A program made the translations under genes and the position numbers. From Catenovulum agarivorans YM01 (GTDB taxonomy: Bacteria; Pseudomonadota; Gammaproteobacteria; Enterobacterales; Alteromonadaceae): a stretch of 64,000 bases of DNA. A model generated the notes under the pieces. The model saw only the letters and a list, made by a program, of their open reading frames with translations. It was not told where the DNA came from and did not search any database. The stretch covers positions 111,951-175,950 of the forward strand of contig NZ_JH767530.1 of the NCBI RefSeq assembly GCF_000281085.1, in the 5' to 3' direction. This document shows positions 1 to 9,697 of the stretch, piece after piece (positions within the stretch are counted from its first letter, which is position 1; each line of letters begins with the position of its first letter).

Positions 1-3000
1 CATTTTCGTAGTAACCAATTAGGTTACCTGAGTAGGGAGCTATGCGGGTCATTGGCTGGCCACCACCTTCGTCTAGGTCAATTTTGGTAAAGTTAAATAC
101 ACCACCAAAACCGTTCCACGGGTAAGATAAAAAGTCTAATTTTTGCTGAATGGCAATTTCGTAACCTGTTACTCTAATTGGAATATCACTGTTGTAGGTT
201 TCTTTGATGGTTACTTTACGGTTTGAAACAATGTCACCACCATCACCCGGATCGTATTCACCAACTTCTTGACAAAGACCCGTGGCGCTACCATCGGCAA
301 CAAGTTCAAGTTCACCCACTTCATATGCTTCATGATTGCCGACTGGGCAGATGGTATCAGTTTGGATTTTCCCTTCGATATCTTTAACAAAAATACCGGC
401 TGAGATAGCAGAACCGTCGCGGTTATACCAAGCTAGTGATAGGTCGTAGTTGTTTGAAGTGTAGGGCAATACTTCTGCTTTTGAGTTTTCTAAACGCACA
501 CGCGTGCGACCATTTTCAAACACTGGGCTTGGCGTTTGAGACATTAGGTTAGGACGAACTAAACCTTCAGAATAAGCAGTACGCAACACGATATCGTCGG
601 TAAGTTCGAGCGCCATATTAAAAGATGGCAATGTGTGTTCATAATCTGTTTCTGTCAGTACAGCAATAGCTTTACCTTCGTCGTCAAAACCTTGACCAAT
701 AACATCGTTAGTGGTTTCAACATGACGTACACCCATATTACCTGTGTAGGCAATATCTCCAAACTCGCCTTCAAATTTACCCATTAGGTAAACCGCATTA
801 ATTGCTTGGTCAGCGTTAAAATTAAATCGGTAAAATTCGTTCAGTTGGTTTTCGGCGTTATCTGCTGGATCACCACTCTTTAGTTTTAACGCAAAACCTG
901 TGGGGTCGGCTTTTTCCCATTCTTCGACTAAATTACCGTCTTTGTCATAGGCTACCATGTCTTGTTGAACTAACTCTTTAAGGTTTTCCGAATCCAACAC
1001 TCGCCAGCCGTTACTTGAGTTGTAGTGGCCTGGGTAATCACCATTAAAGTAGACTGTTTGGTTGTCAGATGACAACCTGTCTTTGTACAATACGTCTTCG
1101 TTGATTTGTGATAAATTCATGGCGCCACCACCAACACGTAAATCGAAAGTTTTTAAGATTTCACGAGAGTGGCGACCACCAAATTTAACGCTTGTGAGTC
1201 TAAAGGTATCATTGCCAATATCGGTATAACGTTCAAAATTGATTTCACCCGACTCAAATTCTCTTTCTGGACGCTGCACACGACCATTTACATAATAATC
1301 AAGAGACTTGCCGCCAAATTTCTCACGCGCCGCTACTGCGTCATCATGTAATTTCTGCTGTTCTGCTCTAGCATCTTTTTCTTCTTGAGATAAAGCTGCT
1401 ATCTCCTCAGGTGTCATTGCTGCTGGAGCATCCACCATTGCAGGAAAGTAATTTTCAGGAAAGTCGTCGTAATTTTTTGGGTTGATTGCAGGGTTCAATG
1501 TGCTGCCAAATGAATCTACCGGTACTCTACTCCAACCGTTGGCGAATCTAAGACCCTCATTTTCTTCGGTTATTGGGCCTAAAACGCCGTTAACATCCGA
1601 ATAATTCCAAGTGTCAAAGCCTTCAATTGTCGCTGAGGCATTTTTTAAATTACCTTTGCCTGTATTGATGGTTGCATTGATTCCTGTTGGTGCGTAATAA
1701 AATTCTTCACCACTAACTAGTTTATACTTTTTGTTGGTTTTATTGGTATGGCGTAAATCTAAACCTTGAATTTGGAACTCGTTAAATGAACTAGATTTGC
1801 TCACCGTGGCATCAATTAACCAATCATCATTTGCGTAATTTGCATATAAAAATATGCCTTTAGCTTCCTCTTTTTGTGAGGTTAATCGATTAGATGGTGT
1901 CCAAGATACATTGGTCAACTTAACGTCGGTAACTGCATAAACCGGGATTGTTGCTAACGCGGGATCATGAATTTCTGGATCATATTGACTATTTGCATTG
2001 TCACTTAAACGAATCGGAGCATCAAGTAACTCAACTTTTTGTGTGTCTAAGCGGCCTTTATCGTCACCGTTCGCGATAGAAAACTGCACATCTTCCATAT
2101 TACTCTCACCCAAGTCGCGCTTGGTGTATAGAAAGTTTGCACCTAATTTTAGAGAATCTGTTACTTTGTATTCGATATTACCAGTAAAAGAAACACGGTC
2201 ACCGCGTGAATTTTCAGTTACTTGGCCTGCTTTACCAATTACTTTGATAATTGATAACGGGTCGGTAATACCGTACTGTTGTTTGTACGCTTCTAAATCT
2301 TCTTTGCTGATGAATTTAAAGTATTCTGTTGAATGATCTTTAATTTCATTTAACGCAGTGTATTGAGTGAAGTTAGCTGTGTCACGGCGGAAGTTTTGCT
2401 CTGAAGCGGCAATTTTAAAAGCGACAGCAAGTTTGTCTTTGATCAAGTGTTTTGAAGCAGATAGCTTAATTTGTTTATCCCAATTCTCTGCCAACTCTTC
2501 GTATCGACCACCAATATTCAGTGAATATTTGCCATCCTTTTTACCTAAAGCGCGCTGTAATTTTTTATCAACAACACCTGCAATACCACCTTCTTGCATA
2601 TCTGCAGTTGGTGATTTAACGACAGTTACGCCATCAAATACACCTGCTTCAAATGAACCAAATGGGTTTGAAGAACCAACTGTGCCCATGCTGCGGCTTG
2701 GTGTTGCAAATGATTGCCCTTCAGCCGTTGTTTTAACAAATCCGCCTGACAAACCGCGTAAATTAATTTCCGAGTTACGTGAGCCGTCATCCGTATTTAA
2801 CTGAATGCCCGGAATGGCTTGTAGTGCTTCACCTAAATCTAGTGCGGGTAGTGCGTCAATGTCGGTCGCTGATATTGCATCTACAATCGAAAGCGCTTCT
2901 CGTTTTGTATTTAATGCGTTTTCTAATGAGCTACGAACGCCAGAAACCTCAATGGTTTCCATTTCTTCGTCTGCGTCAGTTAATGCTGCGTTAACCTCTG

Positions 3001-3109
3001 CCGCAACGGCTGATTGAGAGAACAACGTCATCAGTATGCTTGCTGATCCGCTAATTAGTAGCGACCTGTGTAAGTTTTTGTGTTGTTTGTTTACTTTGGT
3101 ATTTCCCAT
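1..3109 (-). CDS. TonB-dependent receptor, C-terminus cut by window edge
   Basis: Outer-membrane beta-barrel receptor that would import oligosaccharides with energy from TonB-ExbBD. About 1036 codons are present; the reading frame runs off position 1, so the last barrel strands are missing. The ATG at 3109 follows a GGCGAGA ribosome site and opens a signal peptide (LMTLFSQSAVAA). A short extension with IEVSGVRSSLENAL precedes the plug domain (ISATDIDALP, LGEALQAIPGIQLN, INLRGLSGG). This is the plug style of the Xanthomonas/Caulobacter receptor family (TIGR01782-like), which in marine Gammaproteobacteria commonly serves polysaccharide loci. It is divergent from a carbohydrate-binding protein and a sulfatase. 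The substrate is inferred from context only. Confidence 0.9.
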   Translation of the reverse strand, partial: MGNTKVNKQHKNLHRSLLISGSASILMTLFSQSAVAAEVNAALTDADEEMETIEVSGVRSSLENALNTKREALSIVDAISATDIDALPALDLGEALQAIPGIQLNTDDGSRNSEINLRGLSGGFVKTTAEGQSFATPSRSMGTVGSSNPFGSFEAGVFDGVTVVKSPTADMQEGGIAGVVDKKLQRALGKKDGKYSLNIGGRYEELAENWDKQIKLSASKHLIKDKLAVAFKIAASEQNFRRDTANFTQYTALNEIKDHSTEYFKFISKEDLEAYKQQYGITDPLSIIKVIGKAGQVTENSRGDRVSFTGNIEYKVTDSLKLGANFLYTKRDLGESNMEDVQFSIANGDDKGRLDTQKVELLDAPIRLSDNANSQYDPEIHDPALATIPVYAVTDVKLTNVSWTPSNRLTSQKEEAKGIFLYANYANDDWLIDATVSKSSSFNEFQIQGLDLRHTNKTNKKYKLVSGEEFYYAPTGINATINTGKGNLKNASATIEGFDTWNYSDVNGVLGPITEENEGLRFANGWSRVPVDSFGSTLNPAINPKNYDDFPENYFPAMVDAPAAMTPEEIAALSQEEKDARAEQQKLHDDAVAAREKFGGKSLDYYVNGRVQRPEREFESGEINFERYTDIGNDTFRLTSVKFGGRHSREILKTFDLRVGGGAMNLSQINEDVLYKDRLSSDNQTVYFNGDYPGHYNSSNGWRVLDSENLKELVQQDMVAYDKDGNLVEEWEKADPTGFALKLKSGDPADNAENQLNEFYRFNFNADQAINAVYLMGKFEGEFGDIAYTGNMGVRHVETTNDVIGQGFDDEGKAIAVLTETDYEHTLPSFNMALELTDDIVLRTAYSEGLVRPNLMSQTPSPVFENGRTRVRLENSKAEVLPYTSNNYDLSLAWYNRDGSAISAGIFVKDIEGKIQTDTICPVGNHEAYEVGELELVADGSATGLCQEVGEYDPGDGGDIVSNRKVTIKETYNSDIPIRVTGYEIAIQQKLDFLSYPWNGFGGVFNFTKIDLDEGGGQPMTRIAPYSGNLIGYYEN

Positions 3110-3579
3110 GAGCATCTCGCCTATATTTGGAATTGTTTTATTTCACCGCGTTAACCTGTCGATAACATTACGGACATATATAGGGAAACAAAATAATCAC
3201 AGTCAGTCAACGGTGGTCACTTATGAACCAGGGTGTTGAAGTGGATATTTACTGATATTTTGCACTGTTCGGTATGCTTGTTTGTGAGCCTGAAACTCAG
3301 ATGTATTTCAGGTTTTTAACTGTGGGTTGTTTTTATAAGTTTTTGTATTGTAATGTTTTTATTTTATTTTTGTTGAGGCTTTTTATAAATTGTAGAGCAA
3401 CGGAACTAATGTAGTTATACCCCCTATCAAAAAAAATTAAATTTTTTTTGATAGGGGGTATCAATTTCTTTATTTGTTAGCTTTCAGTTGGAACTGCAAT
3501 GATATAATTGAAAATGATTTTGTATGATGTTTTAATTGGTTGTTATGATTTTTATGTTTCAATGTAGGAAGAAGCAATT
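3110..3579. other. Divergent intergenic region, 470 bp
   Basis: Region between the leftward receptor and the rightward carbohydrate-binding gene. It must hold promoters for both. It is very AT-rich, shows no plausible coding sequence, and contains the long palindrome annotated separately. I could not assign convincing -35/-10 boxes. Confidence 0.5.
3417..3461. repeat. 45-bp perfect palindrome
   Basis: Two perfectly complementary 22-base arms surround one central A at 3439. Each arm combines ACCCCC, TATC and a run of eight A or T. It sits about 310 bp before the receptor start and about 120 bp before the start at 3580. Because both neighbours point away from it, it is not an obvious terminator. 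It could be an operator, a cruciform or an RNA hairpin in a leader. The function is unknown. Confidence 0.85.
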
Positions 3580-4632
3580 TTGTTAAAAAAGACCTTTATA
3601 TTAAGCGTTGTTATTGGCAGTGCTGTGGCTCAAGCATTTGCTAACGGAGTTACTGCTCATGTTGAACAAGATGGATTCGTCGCAATTGAAGCTGAAAATT
3701 TTGCAACCCAGCATTTAGACCAAAAACGAAGCTGGCATACATTTTCGCAATACAATTTTCATCACGACATGCAAGACAGTGACTTACCACACTATGATGA
3801 TGCCAGTGGGGGAGCCTATATTGAGTTATTGCCCGACACCCGTGCAAACCACCATGAAACCCTAGTGCGTGGTGAAAACTTTGCCGAATTTGGCGGGGAA
3901 GTTGCGGTGCTTTCATACCCTGTGTTGTTTGAAACACCTGGTACTTATTATATTTGGGCACGAGCTTTTAGTACGGGCAGCGAAGACAATGGCGTACATT
4001 TTGGGTTAAATAATCAATGGCCTGAATCAAGTGCGCGTTTGCAGTTATGTGACGGTAAAGATCTGTGGACTTGGTCATCTGCTCGTAGGGTGCCAGATAA
4101 TCATTGTGGTACACCTAATACAGTCAGCATAGAAGTGCCATCTGCAGGCGTACACAACTTGATGTTATCTATGCGTGAAGATGGGTTTGAGTTAGATAAA
4201 ATTATTTTAACGCAAGACAAGTCTTTTGTACCTCAAGGGACTGCCATTCAGCCAACAGTATCAACCCCAAGCGAGTTCCCAAAAAAGCAGCAACTAAAAG
4301 GCATACTGCAATATAAGCGGATATTGGATGCACAAGAAAACTTCAAATATGTAGTGGATAAAAGAGAGGTTGGTACGCATCAACTTACCTTGGTGACCTT
4401 ATCAGAAAAAATAGGTCAATCTAGTTTTCAAATTATGCTGAACGGCAAAGAAGTTGCCAAATTTGTTAACCCACCTATGCAAGTGGATAACAAAGAAATC
4501 TATTTATCAGTAGATGGTATTCAACTGAACAAAAACGACATAGTCGAAGTAAAAGTAATGCCTAGTGCTCATTCTACTAACAAACCGACACAAAGCTTAT
4601 GGCGAGCTCTAGTGGTAGGTACACTTAGGTAA
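3580..4632 (+). CDS. Secreted carbohydrate-binding-module-like protein
   Basis: 350-residue exported protein with a signal peptide (IGSAVAQAFANG, cleavage near residue 22). The start is TTG at 3580, chosen because AGGAAGAAG lies just upstream. Residues about 30-210 contain FVAIEAENF, GGAYIELLP, GTYYIWARAFS, GVHFGL and GVHNLMLSMREDG...LDKIILT. That is the pattern of the beta-sandwich domains (CBM6/CBM35-like or GH115 C-terminal-like) that open with an xEAENF strand. Residues about 235-350 form a second, unrecognised beta-rich domain. No catalytic motif was seen. It is followed 26 bp later by a sulfatase gene, so it probably helps bind a sulfated polysaccharide. The exact family is uncertain. 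Confidence 0.7.
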   Translation: MLKKTFILSVVIGSAVAQAFANGVTAHVEQDGFVAIEAENFATQHLDQKRSWHTFSQYNFHHDMQDSDLPHYDDASGGAYIELLPDTRANHHETLVRGENFAEFGGEVAVLSYPVLFETPGTYYIWARAFSTGSEDNGVHFGLNNQWPESSARLQLCDGKDLWTWSSARRVPDNHCGTPNTVSIEVPSAGVHNLMLSMREDGFELDKIILTQDKSFVPQGTAIQPTVSTPSEFPKKQQLKGILQYKRILDAQENFKYVVDKREVGTHQLTLVTLSEKIGQSSFQIMLNGKEVAKFVNPPMQVDNKEIYLSVDGIQLNKNDIVEVKVMPSAHSTNKPTQSLWRALVVGTLR

Positions 4633-4658
4633 GTTGAAATAGATAAAAATTGCGAGAT

Positions 4659-6134
4659 ATGATGAATTTACTCAAACCCTATTTAAAACACTGTGCGGCA
4701 CTAGCTGGCTTATTTACCCTAGTTGCTTGCACTCAAGAGCCAGTTGTTACTCAGCCTATAGTTGACGAGAAAACACAGCAGCAACCACTTGAAAGGCCAA
4801 ATATTCTGTTTATTTTAGCTGATGATCATAGGTGGGATTTAATTGGCAAATATCACGATATTATTAAAACCCCTAATTTAGACCAGTTAGCAGATAAAGG
4901 TACAGTGTTTAAAAATGCCTTTGTCACAACACCTATTTGTGCCTCTAGCCGTGTGAGTATTTTAACTGGGTTAACTGAGCGAACGCATGATTTTACCTTT
5001 CAACAGCCAGCCACAGGTGTTGAAGAATCAGCACTTGTTTATCCACGCATTTTAAAAGAAAACGGCTACCAGTCTGCGTTTATCGGCAAATATGAAATTA
5101 AACTGTCGGGCGAAGACAGTGACAGGTTTGATTATTTTAAACCTTTATTGCAAGCAAAAACTGAAACTTATAAAGGCCAAGCGTTACCACAAACTTATTA
5201 TATTGCAGAGCTAGCTAAAGACTTTATTAGTCAGTCGAAGTCATCTGATAAACCTTGGGTAATGGCAGTTAACTTTTGGAACCCACACGCGCACGACAGA
5301 GATGAAGAATTACAATTCCATTACCCTGAAGAGTTTGAGTCTTGGTATCAGGATGTAGAAATTCCTGCTGCTAAATTATCAACTGATGCAGACTTTGCAG
5401 CACTACCTGAGCCGTTGCAACAATCGGCAGCAAGAGTGCGTTGGCAGTTTAGATTTGGCAGCCCTGAGTTATACCAACAAATGACTAAACGCCATTATCG
5501 TGCAATTAGTAGTGTTGACAAAGCTGTTGGCATGATTTACCAGGCATTAGAAGCACAAGGCATGGCCGACAATACCATTATTATTTATACCGGTGACAAT
5601 GGTTACGCAATGAATGAACGCCAGCTCGCCGGAAAATGGTTTGGTTGGGAAGAAGACTTGCGTGTGCCACTCATTATATACGACCCGCGTAACAAAAAAG
5701 CCGATACGCAAGAAATTGAAAAATTGGCGCTGAATATAGATATCACGCCAACTATTTTGGATTTTGCAGGTGTTGCTGCTCCAGCGTCTTATCAAGGTCA
5801 AAGCTTATTGCCATTGATAACACAAACAGAGAAAGTAGAGTGGCGTGACGAGTTCTTTTTTGAGCATATGTATCAACCGAAACGCTTTTTAATTCCACCT
5901 ATGGCTGGTGTACGTAGTGAACAATGGAAATATGTTGATTTTTATAAACATGATCACGTGCAATTGTACAATTTAGCAGACGATCCAGACGAACAATATA
6001 ACTTAGCTGACAAAGCCGAATATACGCAAGTTAAACAACAAATGGCGCAAAAACTCGCGGGTTATATCAATCAATATGAAGATGCTCGAAGTGCAGAAGT
6101 GAAAGCGAGAGGGACTTATCCGAATAGCCATTAA
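4659..6134 (+). CDS. Type I sulfatase, lipoprotein
   Basis: Formylglycine-dependent sulfatase (S1 type), predicted to remove sulfate esters from polysaccharide fragments in the periplasm or at the outer membrane. A lipoprotein signal ends in LVAC. The N-terminal metal site is NILFILADDHRWD. The formylglycine motif is CASSR followed by VSILTGL; its third position is Ser rather than the usual Pro, a tolerated variant. A second metal site lies at IIYTGDNGYAMNE, and GKW follows. The length of about 490 residues is normal. ATG at 4659 or 4662 are both possible (GAG at 4654 favours 4662); an upstream TTG at 4650 also keeps the frame. It is probably cotranscribed with the carbohydrate-binding gene. 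The substrate position is not predictable. Confidence 0.9.
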   Translation: MMNLLKPYLKHCAALAGLFTLVACTQEPVVTQPIVDEKTQQQPLERPNILFILADDHRWDLIGKYHDIIKTPNLDQLADKGTVFKNAFVTTPICASSRVSILTGLTERTHDFTFQQPATGVEESALVYPRILKENGYQSAFIGKYEIKLSGEDSDRFDYFKPLLQAKTETYKGQALPQTYYIAELAKDFISQSKSSDKPWVMAVNFWNPHAHDRDEELQFHYPEEFESWYQDVEIPAAKLSTDADFAALPEPLQQSAARVRWQFRFGSPELYQQMTKRHYRAISSVDKAVGMIYQALEAQGMADNTIIIYTGDNGYAMNERQLAGKWFGWEEDLRVPLIIYDPRNKKADTQEIEKLALNIDITPTILDFAGVAAPASYQGQSLLPLITQTEKVEWRDEFFFEHMYQPKRFLIPPMAGVRSEQWKYVDFYKHDHVQLYNLADDPDEQYNLADKAEYTQVKQQMAQKLAGYINQYEDARSAEVKARGTYPNSH

Positions 6135-6151
6135 CAATGGTACTTGTTAAT

Positions 6152-6184
6152 TAGTCAGGTGTAACTTCAAGTTGCACCTGACTA
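6152..6184. terminator. Bidirectional terminator-like hairpin
   Basis: A stem of up to 16 bp (TAGTCAGGTGTAACTT pairs with AAGTTGCACCTGACTA, one G-U pair) lies between the converging sulfatase and the small lipoprotein gene. There is no strong T-run. Confidence 0.65.
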
Positions 6185-6211
6185 TATGTAGTACTTATAA
6201 ATCAAAGGTTT

Positions 6212-6577
6212 TTAACCATTTTTCACGCTGGTTTTCCAATAAAATTTGTTAGGATTTTCGGTGTAACATTCATTTTGTAAAAATGATTTAGCTACTTTTT
6301 CGAGCGCTGGTCTTTCAGTCAAATATTGGTAAGAAGCTTTGCAGCGTCTATCGAACGAATTATTGATTTTTCCTTTGACCCAACCTTGCACAACAATGTT
6401 GTTACACTCTTTGTCTACTAGTGTTTTAACTTCGATAAACGAATCATTCTCTACTAAAGTTTGTAAATTACTTTGGCAAATGGGTGCTTTTGATATTTTT
6501 TCGTCTGCGAATGGATTGTAGTTCATAGACGAGCAGCCACAAAGCACTACACATAACGACAATTGGTAAAACTTCAT
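6212..6577 (-). CDS. Small cysteine-containing lipoprotein, unknown function
   Basis: 121 residues. The signal sequence ends in the lipobox LCGC, so the mature protein is lipid-anchored after residue 14. The mature part is polar and carries four further cysteines (PICQ, KECN, RRCK, NECY), compatible with two disulfides in the periplasm. No family was recognised. An AAGGAAT ribosome site precedes the start. It lies 42 bp downstream of the IclR regulator on the same strand and could be cotranscribed with it. Confidence 0.7.
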   Translation of the reverse strand: MKFYQLSLCVVLCGCSSMNYNPFADEKISKAPICQSNLQTLVENDSFIEVKTLVDKECNNIVVQGWVKGKINNSFDRRCKASYQYLTERPALEKVAKSFLQNECYTENPNKFYWKTSVKNG

Positions 6578-6619
6578 AAAAAATTCCTTGTTTGAATAAC
6601 TAACTAATAAAAATATAGA

Positions 6620-7396
6620 TTAAGCGTGAGCTGGTTTAGATGCATTAAGCTCTGCTTTGTAATAAAGTTTAGTGCCTGCTTCTTTTACGATTTTTGAGAT
6701 ACTTGGAATTAAATCTGGGGTAAAATCGGTTACGTGTGCGGTAATGCCGATTGCAGCGACCGCATTGCCTCTATAGTCAATAATTGGTGCTGCTAAACAC
6801 CGTACTTCGTTGGTATATTCACGCTCATCCATTGCATAACCTTTAGCGACTACTTTTTTCAATTCTTCTTTAATTTGAGCAACCGTTGTTATGGTTTTAT
6901 CAGTACGCTTGGCAAAGCCAATTTCGTTAAAAATATCCTCAATTTTATTGTGGTAAAGGTGCGCCATAAATATTTTGCCTGTGCTTGAACAATGTAAAGG
7001 TGCCAGTGTTCCTTGACGCGAAGCGATTTTGGTTGGCCGAGGGCTGTCACATACTTCAATAATTAGTGAGTTGTAGCCACTGGGTACTGCTAGGTGTGAT
7101 GAGAAGCCTGTTAGTACAGATAGCTGATGTAATACCGGCACAGCTTTCTCACGTAATTTGTTAGTAGATACCATTTGCAAGCCGATATTCAATAAACTAT
7201 TACCTGCAAAATAATATCTGCCTTGTTTTGATGCCATTTGTTCATGGATCAGTGTTTTTAAAATGCGAAATACTGTGGTGTGTGGCATATCCAGCTTATT
7301 TTCAATTTCTGATGCAGATAAACCCCTATCGCTTTCTGCCAACATAACCAGAATTTTACAAGCATTTTTAAGGTTGGGGATAAGGTAGTCGTTCAT
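6620..7396 (-). CDS. IclR-family transcriptional regulator
   Basis: 258 residues. An N-terminal winged helix-turn-helix (about residues 8-65: LSASEIENKLDMPHTTVFRIL) precedes the IclR effector domain (about 80-245), with GTLAPLHCSSTGKIFMA and the typical YAMDEREYTNEVRCLAAPI signature. IclR proteins usually control catabolic operons by binding a small acid or aromatic effector. GAGG lies 6 bases before the ATG. The target is unknown; the neighbouring genes give no pathway, although it could serve the surrounding polysaccharide loci. Confidence 0.9.
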   Translation of the reverse strand: MNDYLIPNLKNACKILVMLAESDRGLSASEIENKLDMPHTTVFRILKTLIHEQMASKQGRYYFAGNSLLNIGLQMVSTNKLREKAVPVLHQLSVLTGFSSHLAVPSGYNSLIIEVCDSPRPTKIASRQGTLAPLHCSSTGKIFMAHLYHNKIEDIFNEIGFAKRTDKTITTVAQIKEELKKVVAKGYAMDEREYTNEVRCLAAPIIDYRGNAVAAIGITAHVTDFTPDLIPSISKIVKEAGTKLYYKAELNASKPAHA

Positions 7397-7544
7397 TCAT
7401 ATGCCTCAATAGTTGAAAATTTCTCACTGGTTTATGTTTAACAAAAGTGACAATTTCAAATTCAGTTGTTAAGATTACGTTATTGCTCATGAATCGTCAA
7501 ATTATTTCAATAATGGTCAGTTGATTGTTGTTAGGTTTATTCAT

Positions 7545-9608
7545 ATGAAGTTTATTAACCGGATTAAAATTAAAACACGCATTGTTGCCTTGGTTATGGT
7601 CCCACTGGTCGTAACCGTTTTACTAGCCTCTGAAAAGTTGAATGATGCTCAACTAAAGCTAAAACAAGCAGAAGATCTAGAGGTGTTGCAACAGTACGTT
7701 TATACCGCAGCGCCATTGCTTTCGGCAATTCAGCAAGAGTTGCTCTATACCAAAATGTATTTAGGGCCAGGTAGTCCAGAAGAGCCTATCGGTCTTGAAT
7801 TTAAACAAGATATGTTAGATGCCAGAATACCTGTCGATCGTGCTTTAAAAAGTTACCGTATGTTCATTGACGATAAACAAAGGTTTGCCCGATTTGAGCA
7901 ACTTGTTGCTGATATTGAAGTCGTAAAACAAGCATTAACCCGCCTAGAGTATGTGCGTGCATTGGCTTCTCAAAGATTAAAGAAAAAGTTAAATACCCCA
8001 GAGATGCAAGTGGAAGGTAAGTACACTTGGACAGGACTGGGTTTTCAAAAAATAGTTGATAGTTTGGTATTTAGCACCAACCAAGTGGTCTTGTTAGCGT
8101 CAAAAAATGACAAATTGTCATTGCTTGCAAACGCGTTTAAAAATTTGGTTTACGCACAAGACAGCGGCCTTGTTTTAGTTGGCACTGTTTATCGAGGTAT
8201 AACCGGCACTTTGACCGTGAATTTCTATGGCGATTTAATGAAACGAGCCGCGTTAGAAGCGTCTTACTTAGATAACTTTGTACGTTTCTCTAACCCAGAA
8301 ACGGTAGACTACTTTAACACTCAGCTTGGTCAACAAAATTTTTACCAACAAGCTATCAACAAATATGAACACATTCGCCGAAAAACTGCAGATTACATAG
8401 ATAAACCAATCGATTTAAACGAAAAAGAATGGTTAGAAGTGGGTAGGCAAATTAGTACAGGTTACGAGCGAGTCATTGATAAGAGTTTACAGGATATAGA
8501 GCTAGCGAAAAATCGTGTAATCGAAGAAGCGCAAACACAAGTTTATAACTTGATTGGTTTAATCACATTCTTGGTGATTACGTTGGTTTTGTTGTCGGTT
8601 AAAATAATCATGAGTATAAATTCGCCACTTAAAGCGCTCATGGCTGATTTACAGAAATTAGCATCAACCAAAGATATGACTTTGCGCAGCCATATAGATG
8701 GCACCAATGAGTTGAGTTTGGTTGGTCATGCGTTTAATTCGTTAATCACTACTTTTGAAAGTACCTTATCGAATGTACGTGAGAAAATTGTTTCGCTCGA
8801 CGGTATCTCAAAGCGAGTATCGAGTTCAATGAACGAATCTATGCAGTTGATTGACAATCAAAAGCAAGCAACTGAGAGCATTTCGGTTGCGGTCAATCAA
8901 ATGACATCTACTATTTACGAAGTTGCTAATATGGCATCTTCTACCTCAGAAACTGTTAAACGTGTTTATGATGTATCTGTGACTAGCCAACAAGATGCAA
9001 ATAAAACCAAAGCGACTATAGATGAGTTAATTGTTGAGTTGGGTGATACCAGCAAATTAGTCGTTAACTTAAATGATGAAGCAGAACAAATTAGCAACGT
9101 GTTGCAAGTGATTCAAGGTATTTCAGAGCAAACTAACTTACTTGCATTAAACGCAGCCATTGAAGCCGCTCGTGCCGGTGAAATGGGGCGTGGATTTGCA
9201 GTAGTTGCAGACGAAGTACGCAGTTTATCTAAACGCACGCAGGAGTCGACTGGCCAAATACAACAGCAAATTGAGGCTCTTATTAATGGTGCTTCGCAAG
9301 CAGCTAGTAAAATGGCGTCTTTACAAAAAAATGGACAAGCTGCAGTCACTATAGTTGAGAAAAGTACTTCGGCTTTTTCAGTGATTAAGTCGGAATTAGA
9401 CCAAATAACCGATATGTCGAGCCAGATAGCGGTAGCAGCAGAAGAACAAACCAATGTTGCGGATGAAATAAATCAGCGCATTCATGCCATTAAAGACGAC
9501 TCAGATGCAATGCATCAAAAAAGTCGTGAAACCTTATCATCGATTCAATCTTTATCACGTAACGGCGAAAGCCTATTGGAGAATATTTCAGTATTTCATT
9601 TCAAATAA
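7545..9608 (+). CDS. Methyl-accepting chemotaxis protein with NIT-like sensor
   Basis: About 687-residue inner-membrane chemoreceptor. The first membrane helix is near residues 10-28 ([15 protein letters not shown]). A helical periplasmic region of about 300 residues begins [20 protein letters not shown] and resembles the nitrate/nitrite-sensing (NIT) fold. A second membrane helix ([16 protein letters not shown]) is followed by HAMP and the signalling hairpin tip [22 protein letters not shown]...[10 protein letters not shown]. There is no C-terminal CheR-docking pentapeptide. ATG at 7545 is preferred over an in-frame TTG at 7521 because GTTAGG lies upstream. The ligand is unknown. Confidence 0.92.
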   Translation: MKFINRIKIKTRIVALVMVPLVVTVLLASEKLNDAQLKLKQAEDLEVLQQYVYTAAPLLSAIQQELLYTKMYLGPGSPEEPIGLEFKQDMLDARIPVDRALKSYRMFIDDKQRFARFEQLVADIEVVKQALTRLEYVRALASQRLKKKLNTPEMQVEGKYTWTGLGFQKIVDSLVFSTNQVVLLASKNDKLSLLANAFKNLVYAQDSGLVLVGTVYRGITGTLTVNFYGDLMKRAALEASYLDNFVRFSNPETVDYFNTQLGQQNFYQQAINKYEHIRRKTADYIDKPIDLNEKEWLEVGRQISTGYERVIDKSLQDIELAKNRVIEEAQTQVYNLIGLITFLVITLVLLSVKIIMSINSPLKALMADLQKLASTKDMTLRSHIDGTNELSLVGHAFNSLITTFESTLSNVREKIVSLDGISKRVSSSMNESMQLIDNQKQATESISVAVNQMTSTIYEVANMASSTSETVKRVYDVSVTSQQDANKTKATIDELIVELGDTSKLVVNLNDEAEQISNVLQVIQGISEQTNLLALNAAIEAARAGEMGRGFAVVADEVRSLSKRTQESTGQIQQQIEALINGASQAASKMASLQKNGQAAVTIVEKSTSAFSVIKSELDQITDMSSQIAVAAEEQTNVADEINQRIHAIKDDSDAMHQKSRETLSSIQSLSRNGESLLENISVFHFK

Positions 9609-9697
9609 AATAACAATGTTGTGAATGCAAGGGTATGGACTAACAACCGCAAATTGTAGTCCGAGGAAATAAAAATAACATTTAATCAGGAAATTAT

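Noticed and set aside
1998..3017. Rightward open frames across the receptor gene
   Set aside because: They lie antisense to a clear TonB-dependent receptor and have no domain features.
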